The notes under the pieces were generated by a model that was given only the letters and a program-made list of their open reading frames with translations, did not search any database and was not told the DNA's origin. From JACQAP01 sp035275265 (GTDB taxonomy: Bacteria > Pseudomonadota > Gammaproteobacteria > Burkholderiales > JACQAP01), in assembly GCA_035275265.1 (NCBI GenBank), contig DATENC010000006.1, forward strand, positions 372,001 to 436,000: DNA of 64,000 nt, read 5' to 3'. Position 1 is the first letter of the stretch, and every line of letters starts with the position of its first letter. Below, one piece after another: positions 18,818-27,376 of this stretch. The position numbers were made by a program, and so were the translations under genes.

Positions 18818-19524
18818 ACGCCCTCCTGGAGGTTTCCGGGTTGAAGGTGGCCTACGGCGGCATCAACGCGGTCAAGGGCATCGATCTAAACGTGGGTGAA
18901 GGCGAGATGGTCGCGTTAATCGGCGCGAACGGAGCGGGCAAGACGACGACGTTGAAGGCGATCTGCGGGATGCTGCATCATAGCGGCAAGGTGCGCTACC
19001 GCGGCGAGGATGTCAGCGCACTATTGTCGTGCCAACTTGTGGAGCGCGGCTTGGCGCTGGTGCCGGAGGGGCGTGGCGTGTTCGGCCGGTTGACGGTGCA
19101 AGAGAACCTGGAAATGGGTGCGTACACTCGCAACGACCGCGCTGCGGTTCGCGCCGATCTCGATCGCATTTATTCGCTGTTCCCGCGACTTGCCGAACGC
19201 CGGCGTCAGACCGCCGGCACGCTTTCGGGGGGCGAGCAGCAGATGCTCGCCATAGGGCGCGCGCTGATGAGCTGCCCGAAACTGCTGTTGCTCGATGAGC
19301 CGAGCATGGGACTGGCGCCGATGATGGTGGAGAGGATTTTCTCGACCGTGCGCGCCATATCGCAGGAAGGCGTTACGGTGCTCCTGGTGGAACAGAACGC
19401 AAAACTTGCACTGGAAACCAGTCAACGGGGCTATGTAATGGAAAGCGGGCTGATCACGGTGGGCGGTAGCACCCAGTCCTTGCTCGATAATTCTCAGGTG
19501 CGACAGGCGTACCTCGGAGAGTAG
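18814..19524 (+). CDS. livF: Branched-chain amino-acid ABC ATPase LivF
   Basis: This is the partner ATPase of LivG, with 236 residues. Walker A is GANGAGKTT, the signature TLSGGEQQMLAIGRAL, Walker B LLLLDEPSMGL, and the switch region LLVEQNAKLAL, where Gln and Asn replace the His of LivG, as is usual in LivF. It is the last gene of livJHMGF. No terminator is visible before the next gene 67 bp away, so some read-through into the cfa homologue is possible. Confidence 0.96.
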   Translation: MNALLEVSGLKVAYGGINAVKGIDLNVGEGEMVALIGANGAGKTTTLKAICGMLHHSGKVRYRGEDVSALLSCQLVERGLALVPEGRGVFGRLTVQENLEMGAYTRNDRAAVRADLDRIYSLFPRLAERRRQTAGTLSGGEQQMLAIGRALMSCPKLLLLDEPSMGLAPMMVERIFSTVRAISQEGVTVLLVEQNAKLALETSQRGYVMESGLITVGGSTQSLLDNSQVRQAYLGE

Positions 19525-19545
19525 GCGGCGGCACAATTGTTGGTA

Positions 19546-19557
19546 TCCCGATCGGGA
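19546..19557. promoter_or_regulatory. 12-bp perfect palindrome before the cfa homologue
   Basis: TCCCGATCGGGA lies in the 67-bp livF-cfa spacer, 34 bp before the cfa start. It may be an operator, or chance in G+C-rich DNA. Confidence 0.25.
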
Positions 19558-19591
19558 CGCGGCGACAGAATAGCGATGAAGTGAGGCGGAG

Positions 19592-20812
19592 ATGGCAACC
19601 GGAGCGGTAAAGCGCAAGATGGCGGCACTGGGTGAGCGTGCGGGTGTTCTCTTTCGCGTCGAATTTGCGAACGGGTCGCACTACCAGAACGGCGCCGGCA
19701 CGCCGGTGTTCACCGTTGTGATTCACAAGCGTGCAGCTGAGTTTCGCACCGCGTTGTTTGGGCACATGGGATTCATCGAGTCCTTTTTCGAAGGCGACAT
19801 CGATATCGAAGGCGATCTCGCGGCGGCATTCCGGGTCGGGATGGAGGGCGGCTTCGCGCATCACTCGAACCCTTTGAACGTTATTCGCAACTACTGGCAC
19901 GAGCTGCGCTTCTCCAACCGAACGATCGCTCAGGCAAAAAAGAACGCTCGATTGCACTACGACTTGGGCACGGCATTCTATCGCCATTGGCTGGATCTGC
20001 CGTCGATGATGTATACCTGCGCCTACTGGAAGGAAGGCACCGCGACGGTGGAGGAGGCGCAGAAAAACAAGATCGATCACGTATGCCGCAAAATCCGCCT
20101 GTCGCGCGGCGAAACGGTGGTGGACATCGGTTGCGGGTTCGGCGGCTTCCTGTTTCATGCCCTGGAGCAATACGGTGCGGTGCCGACCGGTGTGAATACT
20201 GCAACCGAGCAGGTGACGGCTGTGCGAGACGAAATCCGCCGCCGCGGCTTGGAAGGCAGGATCGAATTGCGTGAGGGCGACTTCCGCGAAGTGGACCGGC
20301 AATACGACAAGGTGGTATCGATAGGAGTGCTCGAGCATGCCGGACGCGACCAGTTGCACGCGGTGGTCAAGGCGCATGCGGATTTCCTCAAGCCCGGCGG
20401 TCTGGGCATGTTGCACTTCATCGGCCATGTCGGCGTGCGTGATACCGAGTTATACATCCGCAAGCATGTGTTTCCGGGCGGCTGGATTCCGAGCCTTGCA
20501 GAAACCATCGTCGCAATGGAGGAGTGCGGGCTCGAGGTCGTGGACATCGAGAACCTGCGCCGTCACTATGCGTTGACGCTGGATGCTTGGAGCGAGCGCT
20601 TCGACCGTAACTGGGACAAGATTCGGGCGCTCAATCCGGCGAAATTCAACGAGCACTTCCGCCGGGTATGGCGCACTTACCTGTACGGTTGTGCGGAGAT
20701 GTTCCGCTCGGCAAGCCTGGGCACGCACTTGTTCCAGATCGTGTTCAGCAAGGGCAATATCTCGAAGGACAACTATCCGATGAGCCGCGCTTTTCTCTAC
20801 GACCGGAACTGA
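19592..20812 (+). CDS. Cyclopropane-fatty-acyl-phospholipid synthase family methyltransferase
   Basis: Enzymes of this family transfer a methylene or methyl group from S-adenosylmethionine to the double bond of a membrane phospholipid acyl chain. The 406-residue product has the SAM site VVDIGCGFGG at 176-185. Conserved catalytic-site segments are TCAYW (C143), VLEHAG with the active-site Glu, MLHFIG with His, and RRHYALTLDAW with Tyr. GGCGGAG precedes the ATG. The next gene, an FAD oxidoreductase, starts 2 bp after the stop. That pairing resembles actinobacterial tmsB-tmsA / Rv0447c-Rv0449c, where the methyltransferase makes a 10-methylene acyl chain. The family is certain; product type (cyclopropane or methylene/methyl) is inferred from context. 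Confidence 0.9.
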   Translation: MATGAVKRKMAALGERAGVLFRVEFANGSHYQNGAGTPVFTVVIHKRAAEFRTALFGHMGFIESFFEGDIDIEGDLAAAFRVGMEGGFAHHSNPLNVIRNYWHELRFSNRTIAQAKKNARLHYDLGTAFYRHWLDLPSMMYTCAYWKEGTATVEEAQKNKIDHVCRKIRLSRGETVVDIGCGFGGFLFHALEQYGAVPTGVNTATEQVTAVRDEIRRRGLEGRIELREGDFREVDRQYDKVVSIGVLEHAGRDQLHAVVKAHADFLKPGGLGMLHFIGHVGVRDTELYIRKHVFPGGWIPSLAETIVAMEECGLEVVDIENLRRHYALTLDAWSERFDRNWDKIRALNPAKFNEHFRRVWRTYLYGCAEMFRSASLGTHLFQIVFSKGNISKDNYPMSRAFLYDRN

Positions 20813-20814
20813 GC

Positions 20815-22194
20815 GTGTCTGCATCCGTCGCGGAATCGATGCTTCGTTCCCCAGAGCGGCGCATGCAGGACTACGCAGTTCGCAAAGCGGGACTGGCCGC
20901 ACAGATCCAGTCGGGGGCGGGCCACCTCGCGCTCGACAAAGACACTTCGAATCTTTTCCGTGATCGCGCGTCTGCCGCGGCGCAGCGCCTCGACGTGCGC
21001 GATTTCAATCACGTGCTGCATGTCAATGCGCAGGACGGCTGGGTGGATGCAGAGGGCATGACCAGCTACGAGGATTTGGTCGAGGCCACGCTGCGCCAAG
21101 GCGCAATGCCCGCCGTGGTGCCGCAACTGAAAACCATCACCCTTGGTGGTGCGGTCGCGGGCGTGGGCATCGAAGCCACTTCGTTCCGACAGGGTCTGGT
21201 GCACGACACCGTACTGGACATGGAAGTCCTGGCCGGGGACGGCAGAATCTACCTGTGTTCGCCCACCAACGAGCACCGCGAGCTGTTCTTCGGTTTTCCC
21301 AATTCCTACGGCACGCTGGGATACGCCTTGCGGGTTCGGGCAAAGCTGCTCCCGGTGAAGGCATTCGTACGCATCGACCATACCGGCTTTCGCGACCCGA
21401 AAGCCTACTTTGCGGCGCTGGAGCGGGCCTGCACGTCGCCAGCGGATTTCGTCGACGGTGTGGTGTTTGGCGCCGGGGAAATGTATCTGACCACAGCACG
21501 CTTCACGGACGAAGCGCCGCTTACGAGCGACTACACGTTTGAGCACATTTATTACCGCTCGATCCGAAACAGGGCTACCGATTACCTCGTGGCGCGCGAT
21601 TTTCTCTGGCGCTGGGACACCGACTGGTTCTGGTGCTCCAAAAATCTCGGCGCGCAGAATCCGCTGATCCGCAAACTGCTCGGCAGGTCGAGGCTCAACT
21701 CGCGCACCTACACCAGGGTCATGCGCTGGAACAGTCGCTGGAAGATCACCCACCGGATCGACCGGCTATCGGGGCTGCATCGCGAGTCGGTGATTCAGGA
21801 CGTTGACATCCCGCTCGAGCGCGCGCCCGAATTCCTCGAGTTCTTTCACCGCGAGATCGGCATACTGCCGGTGTGGATCTGTCCGATCCGCCCCGCCACT
21901 CCGCAGGCGCGGTTCGACCTGTATCCGCTGGTCGCGGGCAAGGCGTATGTCAACTTTGGCTTCTGGGATGTGGTCAAATCACCGATCGCTCACCCGAGCG
22001 GACATTTCAACCGGCTCATCGAGCGCAAAGTCGCCGACCTAGGCGGAATCAAGTCGCTTTATTCGGAAAGTTGCTATCCGCGCGAAGAGTTCTGGGGAAT
22101 CTACGGCGAAACGGCCTACCGGCGCCTGAAGGCCAAGTACGATCCTCAGGGCAGACTGCGCGACCTGTACGACAAATGTGTGCTCAAGATGTAG
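20815..22194 (+). CDS. FAD-binding oxidoreductase, TmsA/DHCR24-like
   Basis: This is a 459-residue flavoprotein with a PCMH-type FAD domain at about residues 65-200. Telling segments are DTSNLFRDR near 43, GMTSYEDLVEATL near 81, VVPQLKTITLGGAVAGVGIE at 101-120, TSFRQGLVHDTVLDMEVL, and FPNSYGTLGYALRVR. These resemble the actinobacterial oxidoreductases (TmsA, Rv0449c type) that reduce a methylene-branched acyl chain to a methyl branch, and more distantly sterol delta-24 reductases. The start is a GTG 2 bp after the cfa stop; ATGs at 20839 and 20863 are alternatives. The 3' end overlaps hemF by 11 bp. The function is inferred from motif resemblance and the tight pairing. Confidence 0.82.
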   Translation: MSASVAESMLRSPERRMQDYAVRKAGLAAQIQSGAGHLALDKDTSNLFRDRASAAAQRLDVRDFNHVLHVNAQDGWVDAEGMTSYEDLVEATLRQGAMPAVVPQLKTITLGGAVAGVGIEATSFRQGLVHDTVLDMEVLAGDGRIYLCSPTNEHRELFFGFPNSYGTLGYALRVRAKLLPVKAFVRIDHTGFRDPKAYFAALERACTSPADFVDGVVFGAGEMYLTTARFTDEAPLTSDYTFEHIYYRSIRNRATDYLVARDFLWRWDTDWFWCSKNLGAQNPLIRKLLGRSRLNSRTYTRVMRWNSRWKITHRIDRLSGLHRESVIQDVDIPLERAPEFLEFFHREIGILPVWICPIRPATPQARFDLYPLVAGKAYVNFGFWDVVKSPIAHPSGHFNRLIERKVADLGGIKSLYSESCYPREEFWGIYGETAYRRLKAKYDPQGRLRDLYDKCVLKM

Positions 22195-23101
22195 AACCTG
22201 GATCCCGAATCCAGTCTCGCGCGACCAGGAACTTCTCGTACAGCGCAGCCTCGGCGGTTCCGGGATCGGGTTTCCAGTCGTAGCGCCACTTAACCACCGG
22301 CGGAAGCGACATCAGGATGGATTCGGTGCGTCCACCGGATTGCAGTCCGAACAACGTGCCACGGTCGTAAACCAGGTTGAACTCGACGTACCGCCCGCGC
22401 CGATAGGCCTGGAAGTCGCGTTCGCGATCGCCGTAAGGCTGATCCTTGCGGCGTTCTGCAATCGGGACATAGGCGTCGACAAAATGGTCGCCGACGCTGC
22501 GGGTGAGCGCGAAACAGGTATCGAAATCCGGTTCACACAGGTCGTCAAAAAAAATGCCTCCGATCCCGCGTGGTTCCTGGCGATGCTTGAGAAAGAAATA
22601 CGTGTCGCACCACTTCTTGAATTGCTGATGTGCCTCGGATCCGAACGGATCGAGCGCGGCCTGGCAAGTACGGTGGAAGTGGACCGCGTCCTCCTCGAAC
22701 CCATAGTACGGCGTCAGGTCCATCCCGCCTCCGAACCACCACACCGGATCGTCCGTGCCTTTCTCGGCAACGAAAAAGCGCACGTTCATGTGTACCGTCG
22801 GAACGTAGGGATTGCGCGGGTGCAACACCAGTGACACGCCCAATGCCTGGAACGAGCGGCCGGCAATATCGAATCGCGACACGGTGGCCGAGGGCGGAAG
22901 CGACGATCCGGTGACGTGAGAGAAATTGACCCCGCCGCGCTCGAACACGTTTCCTTCTTCGGCCAGGCAACTCACGCCCCCGCCTCCCTCGGCGCGAGCC
23001 CATGAATCGCGGCGGAAAGGGTTGCCGTCCATCTCCTCCAGGCGGCCGACGATCCAGTCCTGCAGGCCGGTCAAATACTCCCTGATCGTCGTGATGTCCA
23101 T
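22184..23101 (-). CDS. hemF: Oxygen-dependent coproporphyrinogen III oxidase
   Basis: HemF decarboxylates two propionates of coproporphyrinogen III to vinyl groups with O2, giving protoporphyrinogen IX. The 305-residue product shows the family's characteristic stretches: WARAEGGGGVSCLAEEGNVFE, VHMNVRFFVAEKG, WWFGGGMDLTPYYGFEED, RGIGGIFFDDL, GRYVEFNLVYDRGTLFGLQ and RTESILMSLPP. It lies 6 bp after purD in what looks like a purH-purD-hemF unit. The O2 requirement indicates an aerobic or facultative host. Its 3' end overlaps the convergent FAD oxidoreductase. Confidence 0.97.
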   Translation of the reverse strand: MDITTIREYLTGLQDWIVGRLEEMDGNPFRRDSWARAEGGGGVSCLAEEGNVFERGGVNFSHVTGSSLPPSATVSRFDIAGRSFQALGVSLVLHPRNPYVPTVHMNVRFFVAEKGTDDPVWWFGGGMDLTPYYGFEEDAVHFHRTCQAALDPFGSEAHQQFKKWCDTYFFLKHRQEPRGIGGIFFDDLCEPDFDTCFALTRSVGDHFVDAYVPIAERRKDQPYGDRERDFQAYRRGRYVEFNLVYDRGTLFGLQSGGRTESILMSLPPVVKWRYDWKPDPGTAEAALYEKFLVARDWIRDPGSTS

Positions 23102-23107
23102 GCAGGT

Positions 23108-24391
23108 CTACAGTGTGCTTTTCCTGGCACCGATCGCGCGGAAGCCGATGTCGCGGCGCATCTGCTGTCCAGCGAACTTGATGCCTTCGGCGATTTCGTA
23201 TGCGCGCCGCTGCGCCATGCGCACCGTATCCCCAAGCGCGGTCACGCACAATACGCGCCCGCCGTTGACGACGACCTTGCCTCCCGCGAGCGCGGTGCCG
23301 GCGTGAAACACGTGGAAATCCTCGCCGGCGCGCGGTATACCTGAGATCTCGTCGCCTTTGCGCGGATTGTCCGGATAACCGGCCGAAGCCATAACCACGC
23401 CGAGAGCGACCCGGCGATCCCACTCGACTTCAATGTTCTTCAGAGTTCCGTTAGTGGCATGTTCGATGAGCGTGAACATGTCGCTTTTCAGCCGCATCAT
23501 AATCGGCTGGGTCTCCGGGTCGCCCATCCGGCAGTTGAACTCAAGCACCTTGGTATCGCCGTTCGGACGGATCATCAAGCCGGCGTAAAGAAATCCGCTG
23601 TAAGGTGTGCCTTTCTTCTCCATCCCGGCAACCACCGGCTGTATGACCTCGCGCATTACCCGTGCGTGAATAGTCGGGGTCAGCACCGGCGCCGGCGAGT
23701 ACGCGCCCATTCCTCCGGTATTGGGGCCTTTGTCACCATCGAGCAGGCGCTTGTGATCCTGGCTCGATGCCAGCGGCAGGATGTGTCTGCCGTCCACCAT
23801 CGCGATGAAACTGGCCTCCTCTCCCTCCAGAAACTCTTCGATGACAACACGGCCGCCCGCGACCCCCAGCCTGTTGTCGACCAGCATCATGTCGATGGCG
23901 GCGTGGGCCTCCTCGAGCGTCATTGCGACGACCACCCCTTTGCCGGCGGCAAGTCCGTCGGCCTTGATGACGATCGGCGTGCCCTGCTGCCTGACGTAAT
24001 CGCGCGCCGCTTTGGCGTCGGAGAAAGTGCCATGCGCCGCCGTCGGAATGCCGTTTGCAACCATGAAGGACTTTGCAAAGTCCTTCGAGGATTCGAGCCG
24101 AGCCGCCTGCTGCGTAGGGCCGAAGATCTTCAACCCCGCGGCGCGAAACGCATCGACGATGCCTTGTGAGAGCGGCGCCTCCGGGCCGACCACGGTGAGC
24201 GCGATCGACTCCTTGCGGGCAAAATCCACCAGTTCCGGGATGGAGGTTAGCGGCGCGTTGAACAATCCGTCCTCGTGCGCCGTGCCGGCGTTGCCCGGTG
24301 CGACGTAAACCCGTCCTATGCGTGGCGACTGAGCCAGTCGCCAGGCGAGAGCGTGCTCGCGACCGCCGCTACCGACTACCAATAAGTTCAT
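23108..24391 (-). CDS. purD: Phosphoribosylamine--glycine ligase
   Basis: PurD condenses phosphoribosylamine with glycine using ATP, the second step of purine synthesis. The 427-residue ATP-grasp protein begins MNLLVVGSGGREHALAW. It has PIVIKADGLAAGKGVVVA and FLEGEEASFIAMVDG, then the family block DHKRLLDGDKGPNTGGMGAYS, and the metal-binding VLEFNCRMGDPETQ. It lies between purH and hemF on the same strand, with short gaps (38 and 6 bp). Confidence 0.97.
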   Translation of the reverse strand: MNLLVVGSGGREHALAWRLAQSPRIGRVYVAPGNAGTAHEDGLFNAPLTSIPELVDFARKESIALTVVGPEAPLSQGIVDAFRAAGLKIFGPTQQAARLESSKDFAKSFMVANGIPTAAHGTFSDAKAARDYVRQQGTPIVIKADGLAAGKGVVVAMTLEEAHAAIDMMLVDNRLGVAGGRVVIEEFLEGEEASFIAMVDGRHILPLASSQDHKRLLDGDKGPNTGGMGAYSPAPVLTPTIHARVMREVIQPVVAGMEKKGTPYSGFLYAGLMIRPNGDTKVLEFNCRMGDPETQPIMMRLKSDMFTLIEHATNGTLKNIEVEWDRRVALGVVMASAGYPDNPRKGDEISGIPRAGEDFHVFHAGTALAGGKVVVNGGRVLCVTALGDTVRMAQRRAYEIAEGIKFAGQQMRRDIGFRAIGARKSTL

Positions 24392-24429
24392 AGGTTGAGT
24401 TCGGGGGCAACGTAGCCGCTCAGGTCACT

Positions 24430-25989
24430 CTAGTGACGGAAATGGCGCACGCCAGTGAACACCATCGCAATGCCGTGTTCGTCCGCGGCGGCAACGACCT
24501 CTTCGTCGCGCACGCTGCCGCCGGGCTGAATAATCGCCGCTGCCCCGGCCTTGGCAACAACGTCCACCCCGTCGCGGAACGGGAAAAAAGCATCCGAAGC
24601 AACCACCGACCCCTTCAGCGACAAGCCGGCGTTCTCCGCCTTGATGGAAGCGATACGTGCGCTGTCCACCCGGCTCATCTGTCCCGCACCCACGCCGAGC
24701 GTCATGCCTTCGATACAGAACACGATGGCGTTGGACTTGACGAACTTGGCGACGCGCCAGGCGAACAACAGGTCGGCAAGCTGCGGCGGGGTCGGATGTT
24801 TGCTGGTAACCATGCGCAGGTCGCCGGCATCGACATTCACCGCGTCGGGTGTCTGCACCAAAAGTCCTCCACCGACGCGCTTGGTGTCGTATTCATTGGA
24901 GCCGGAATGGGCTGTGACCTCCAGCACCCGCAGGTTGCTCTTCTGCGCCAATATCGCCGCCGCCCCCACCGTCACGCGCGGCGCAATCAACACCTCGGCA
25001 AACTGCTGCGACACGGCTGCGGCGGTTTCCTCGTCCAGTTCGCGATTGAAGGCGATGATGCCGCCGAAAGCCGAAGTCGGATCGGTCTTGAACGCCCGGC
25101 GATAGGCCTCGGCTGCGCTCGCTGCCACCGCCGCGCCGCACGGGTTGGCGTGCTTGATGATCACGCAGGCCGGCCGCTCGAAGGTCTTCACGCATTCCCA
25201 GGCCGCGTCCGCATCCGCAATGTTGTTGTAGGAAAGTTCCTTGCCTTGCCGTTGCGCATAGTTGCTAAGCGCGCCAGGTACCGGCTTCAGGTCCCGGTAA
25301 AAAGCTGCGTGCTGGTGCGGATTCTCGCCGTAGCGCAGGTCCTGGACTTTGACGAAGCTCGAATTGAACTGATCCGGAAACTCGCTGCGCTTGCCGTGGA
25401 TATCGGTGGCGGTGAGGTAGTTGCTGATCGCGCCATCGTAGGCCGCAGTGTGCGAAAAGGCCTTGCACGCCAGACGGAAGCGCGTCTCCATGCTGATCGC
25501 GCCGCTTGCGGACTGCATTTCCGCGATCAGCGCAGGATAATCCCCCGGATCGGTGATCACAGTGACGTGCTGCCAGTTCTTCGCAGCCGCGCGCACCATC
25601 GTGGGACCGCCGATGTCGATATTTTCGATCGCCTTCTCAAGCGTGCAATTGGCACTGGAGATGGTTTCCACGAAGGGATACAGGTTCACGGCTACCAGGT
25701 CTATGGACGGGATGCCCGCCTTTGCCAACGCCGTGACGTGCGCCGGAAGGTCGCGGCGCGCGAGGATGCCGGCGTGTACCTTGGGATGCAAGGTCTTCAC
25801 CCGGCCGTCGAGCATCTCGGGGAAACCCGTGTAATCGCCAATCTCGGTGACCTTGATCCCGGCCTCGCGCAGCAACTTGGCGGTACCGCCGGTGGACAGG
25901 ATTTCGAATCCGAAGCGCTGAAGCGCGCGGCCGAAATCGGCTGCGCCGGACTTGTCGGAAAGGCTGATAAGGGCTTGTCTGCGGGTCAT
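24430..25989 (-). CDS. purH: Bifunctional AICAR formyltransferase / IMP cyclohydrolase
   Basis: PurH carries out the last two steps of IMP synthesis. The N-terminal cyclohydrolase domain (about residues 1-200) shows ALISLSDKSG, ILSTGGTAKLL, GFPEMLDGRVKTLHP and NIDIGGPTMVRAAAKN. The C-terminal formyltransferase shows LRYGENPHQ, ELSYNNIADADAAW, IIKHANPCG, and DAFFPFRDGVD. Length (519) is standard. It lies 70 bp after fis, separated by a terminator, and probably has its own promoter. A long open frame on the opposite strand is a shadow. Confidence 0.97.
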   Translation of the reverse strand: MTRRQALISLSDKSGAADFGRALQRFGFEILSTGGTAKLLREAGIKVTEIGDYTGFPEMLDGRVKTLHPKVHAGILARRDLPAHVTALAKAGIPSIDLVAVNLYPFVETISSANCTLEKAIENIDIGGPTMVRAAAKNWQHVTVITDPGDYPALIAEMQSASGAISMETRFRLACKAFSHTAAYDGAISNYLTATDIHGKRSEFPDQFNSSFVKVQDLRYGENPHQHAAFYRDLKPVPGALSNYAQRQGKELSYNNIADADAAWECVKTFERPACVIIKHANPCGAAVAASAAEAYRRAFKTDPTSAFGGIIAFNRELDEETAAAVSQQFAEVLIAPRVTVGAAAILAQKSNLRVLEVTAHSGSNEYDTKRVGGGLLVQTPDAVNVDAGDLRMVTSKHPTPPQLADLLFAWRVAKFVKSNAIVFCIEGMTLGVGAGQMSRVDSARIASIKAENAGLSLKGSVVASDAFFPFRDGVDVVAKAGAAAIIQPGGSVRDEEVVAAADEHGIAMVFTGVRHFRH

Positions 25990-25998
25990 GAGGCAGCG

Positions 25999-26037
25999 AA
26001 AAAATAAAAACCGCCCGCCATGATCGCGCGGGCGGGC
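25999..26037 (-). terminator. Intrinsic terminator after fis
   Basis: Read on the minus strand, GCCCGCC/GGCGGGC (7 bp, loop of 11) is followed by GG and TTTTTATTTTTT. It ends the dusB-fis transcript before purH. Confidence 0.88.
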
Positions 26038-26059
26038 TGGCGCGGGAGGGCACGGTGCG

Positions 26060-26296
26060 CTACTTGATGCCGTACTCCTTCATTTTCTTGCGCAGCGTGT
26101 TGCGGTTCAGCCCAAGCAACTGTGCAGCCTGAGTCTGATTACCGGCAACGCGGTGCAACACCAGCTCAAGTAGCGGCTTTTCCACCGAACTAATCACCAT
26201 GTTGTAAATCGCGCAGGGTTTTTCACCGTCAAGGTCCCTGAAATAGCCGTCCATTGCCTTGCGCACGCATCGGGCAATTTCGTTGTCGTTCTTCAT
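26060..26296 (-). CDS. fis: Fis family DNA-binding protein
   Basis: Fis is a nucleoid protein that bends DNA and regulates rRNA and growth-phase genes. The 78-residue product ends in the Fis helix-turn-helix (TQAAQLLGLNRNTLRKKMKEYGIK), and the dimerising helices are in LLELVLHRVAG. It is shorter at the N-terminus than E. coli Fis (98), as in betaproteobacteria. Its ATG overlaps the dusB TGA (ATGA), the classic dusB-fis arrangement. Confidence 0.94.
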   Translation of the reverse strand: MKNDNEIARCVRKAMDGYFRDLDGEKPCAIYNMVISSVEKPLLELVLHRVAGNQTQAAQLLGLNRNTLRKKMKEYGIK

Positions 26297-27300
26297 GCGG
26301 CAAGTTCCTCGATATAGGTAAGGCGTTTTCCCAAGCCTCCGAGTTCGGCGAAAAAACCATCCACCGCGGCCACCTGCTGGCCAGCGGTTTCCAACCGATT
26401 CATGGTCTGGCGGAATGTGGTGGCTCCGGCAAGCGCGCTGGTGTACCAGGCAATGTGCTTGCGGGCGATGCGCACGCCGGATTGCTCTCCGTAAAGCGCG
26501 TACAGCGCGTGCAAGTGCTGTACCAGTACGCGATGAATTTCCACAACTTCGGGTGCGGGCAGATGTTCGCCGCTGACGAGGAAGTACTCGATCTCGCGGA
26601 AGATCCACGGGCGGCCCTGTGCGGCGCGGCCGATCATGATCGCATCGGCCCCTGTGTGGAAAAGTACTTCGCGCGCCTTTTCGGGCGAATCGATGTCGCC
26701 GTTGGCGATGACTGGAATGCCGACTTGAGACTTCACCTCGGCGATGGTGTCGTATTCGGCATCGCCTGTGAAACCGCAGGCCCGGGTACGACCGTGTACC
26801 GAAAGCGCTGCGATGCCCGAGGATTCCGCGATTTTTGCGACTCGCAACGCATTCTTGTTTTGGACATCCCAGCCGGTCCGGATCTTGAGCGTTACCGGCA
26901 CTTCGACCGCCGCGACCACGGAATCGAGAATTCTTCCCACCAGCGATTCGTCGCGCAACAACGCCGAACCCGCGGCGACATTGCACACCTTTTTGGCCGG
27001 GCAACCCATGTTGATATCGATGATCTGTGCCCCGCGCTGCACATTGTGTCGCGCCGCGTCGGCCATTAGCTGAGGGTCGGCGCCGGCGATCTGCACCGAA
27101 ATCGGCTCAACCTCACCCTGATGATCGGAACGCCGCTGCGATTTCGTCGTGTTCCACAATTGTGAATTCGCGGAAATCATCTCCGAGACGGCCATTCCAG
27201 CACCCATTGCCTTGCACAACTGGCGAAACGGCCGATCGGTCACGCCCGCCATTGGTGCGACGATCAGATTGTTCTTGAGAGCGTGTGGACCGATGTGCAT
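26293..27300 (-). CDS. dusB: tRNA-dihydrouridine synthase B
   Basis: DusB is an FMN enzyme that reduces specific uridines of tRNA to dihydrouridine. The 335-residue product starts MHIGPHALKNNLIVAPMAGV, and the catalytic Cys is C100 in DINMGCPAKKV. Further family marks are VSVHGR-type LSVHGRTRACGFTG, PVIANGDIDSPEKA and GADAIMIGRAAQGRPWIF. The ATG was preferred to a TTG five codons upstream. It is coupled to fis by a 4-nt overlap. Confidence 0.96.
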   Translation of the reverse strand: MHIGPHALKNNLIVAPMAGVTDRPFRQLCKAMGAGMAVSEMISANSQLWNTTKSQRRSDHQGEVEPISVQIAGADPQLMADAARHNVQRGAQIIDINMGCPAKKVCNVAAGSALLRDESLVGRILDSVVAAVEVPVTLKIRTGWDVQNKNALRVAKIAESSGIAALSVHGRTRACGFTGDAEYDTIAEVKSQVGIPVIANGDIDSPEKAREVLFHTGADAIMIGRAAQGRPWIFREIEYFLVSGEHLPAPEVVEIHRVLVQHLHALYALYGEQSGVRIARKHIAWYTSALAGATTFRQTMNRLETAGQQVAAVDGFFAELGGLGKRLTYIEELAA

Positions 27301-27376
27301 GTGCGCGGGCGACAAAAGAGGAGCGCCATTTTAGCGCAAAGGATGCAGCATTGAGCACGCACAATTCTACCTGTCG

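Noticed and set aside
24433..26007. A 524-codon plus-strand frame opposite purH
   Set aside because: It is a shadow of purH codon bias; the translation is low in complexity and matches nothing known.
26060..27004. A 314-codon frame ending in fis read as one long protein
   Set aside because: Only the last 78 codons resemble Fis; the rest is antiphase to dusB, whose stop overlaps the fis ATG.
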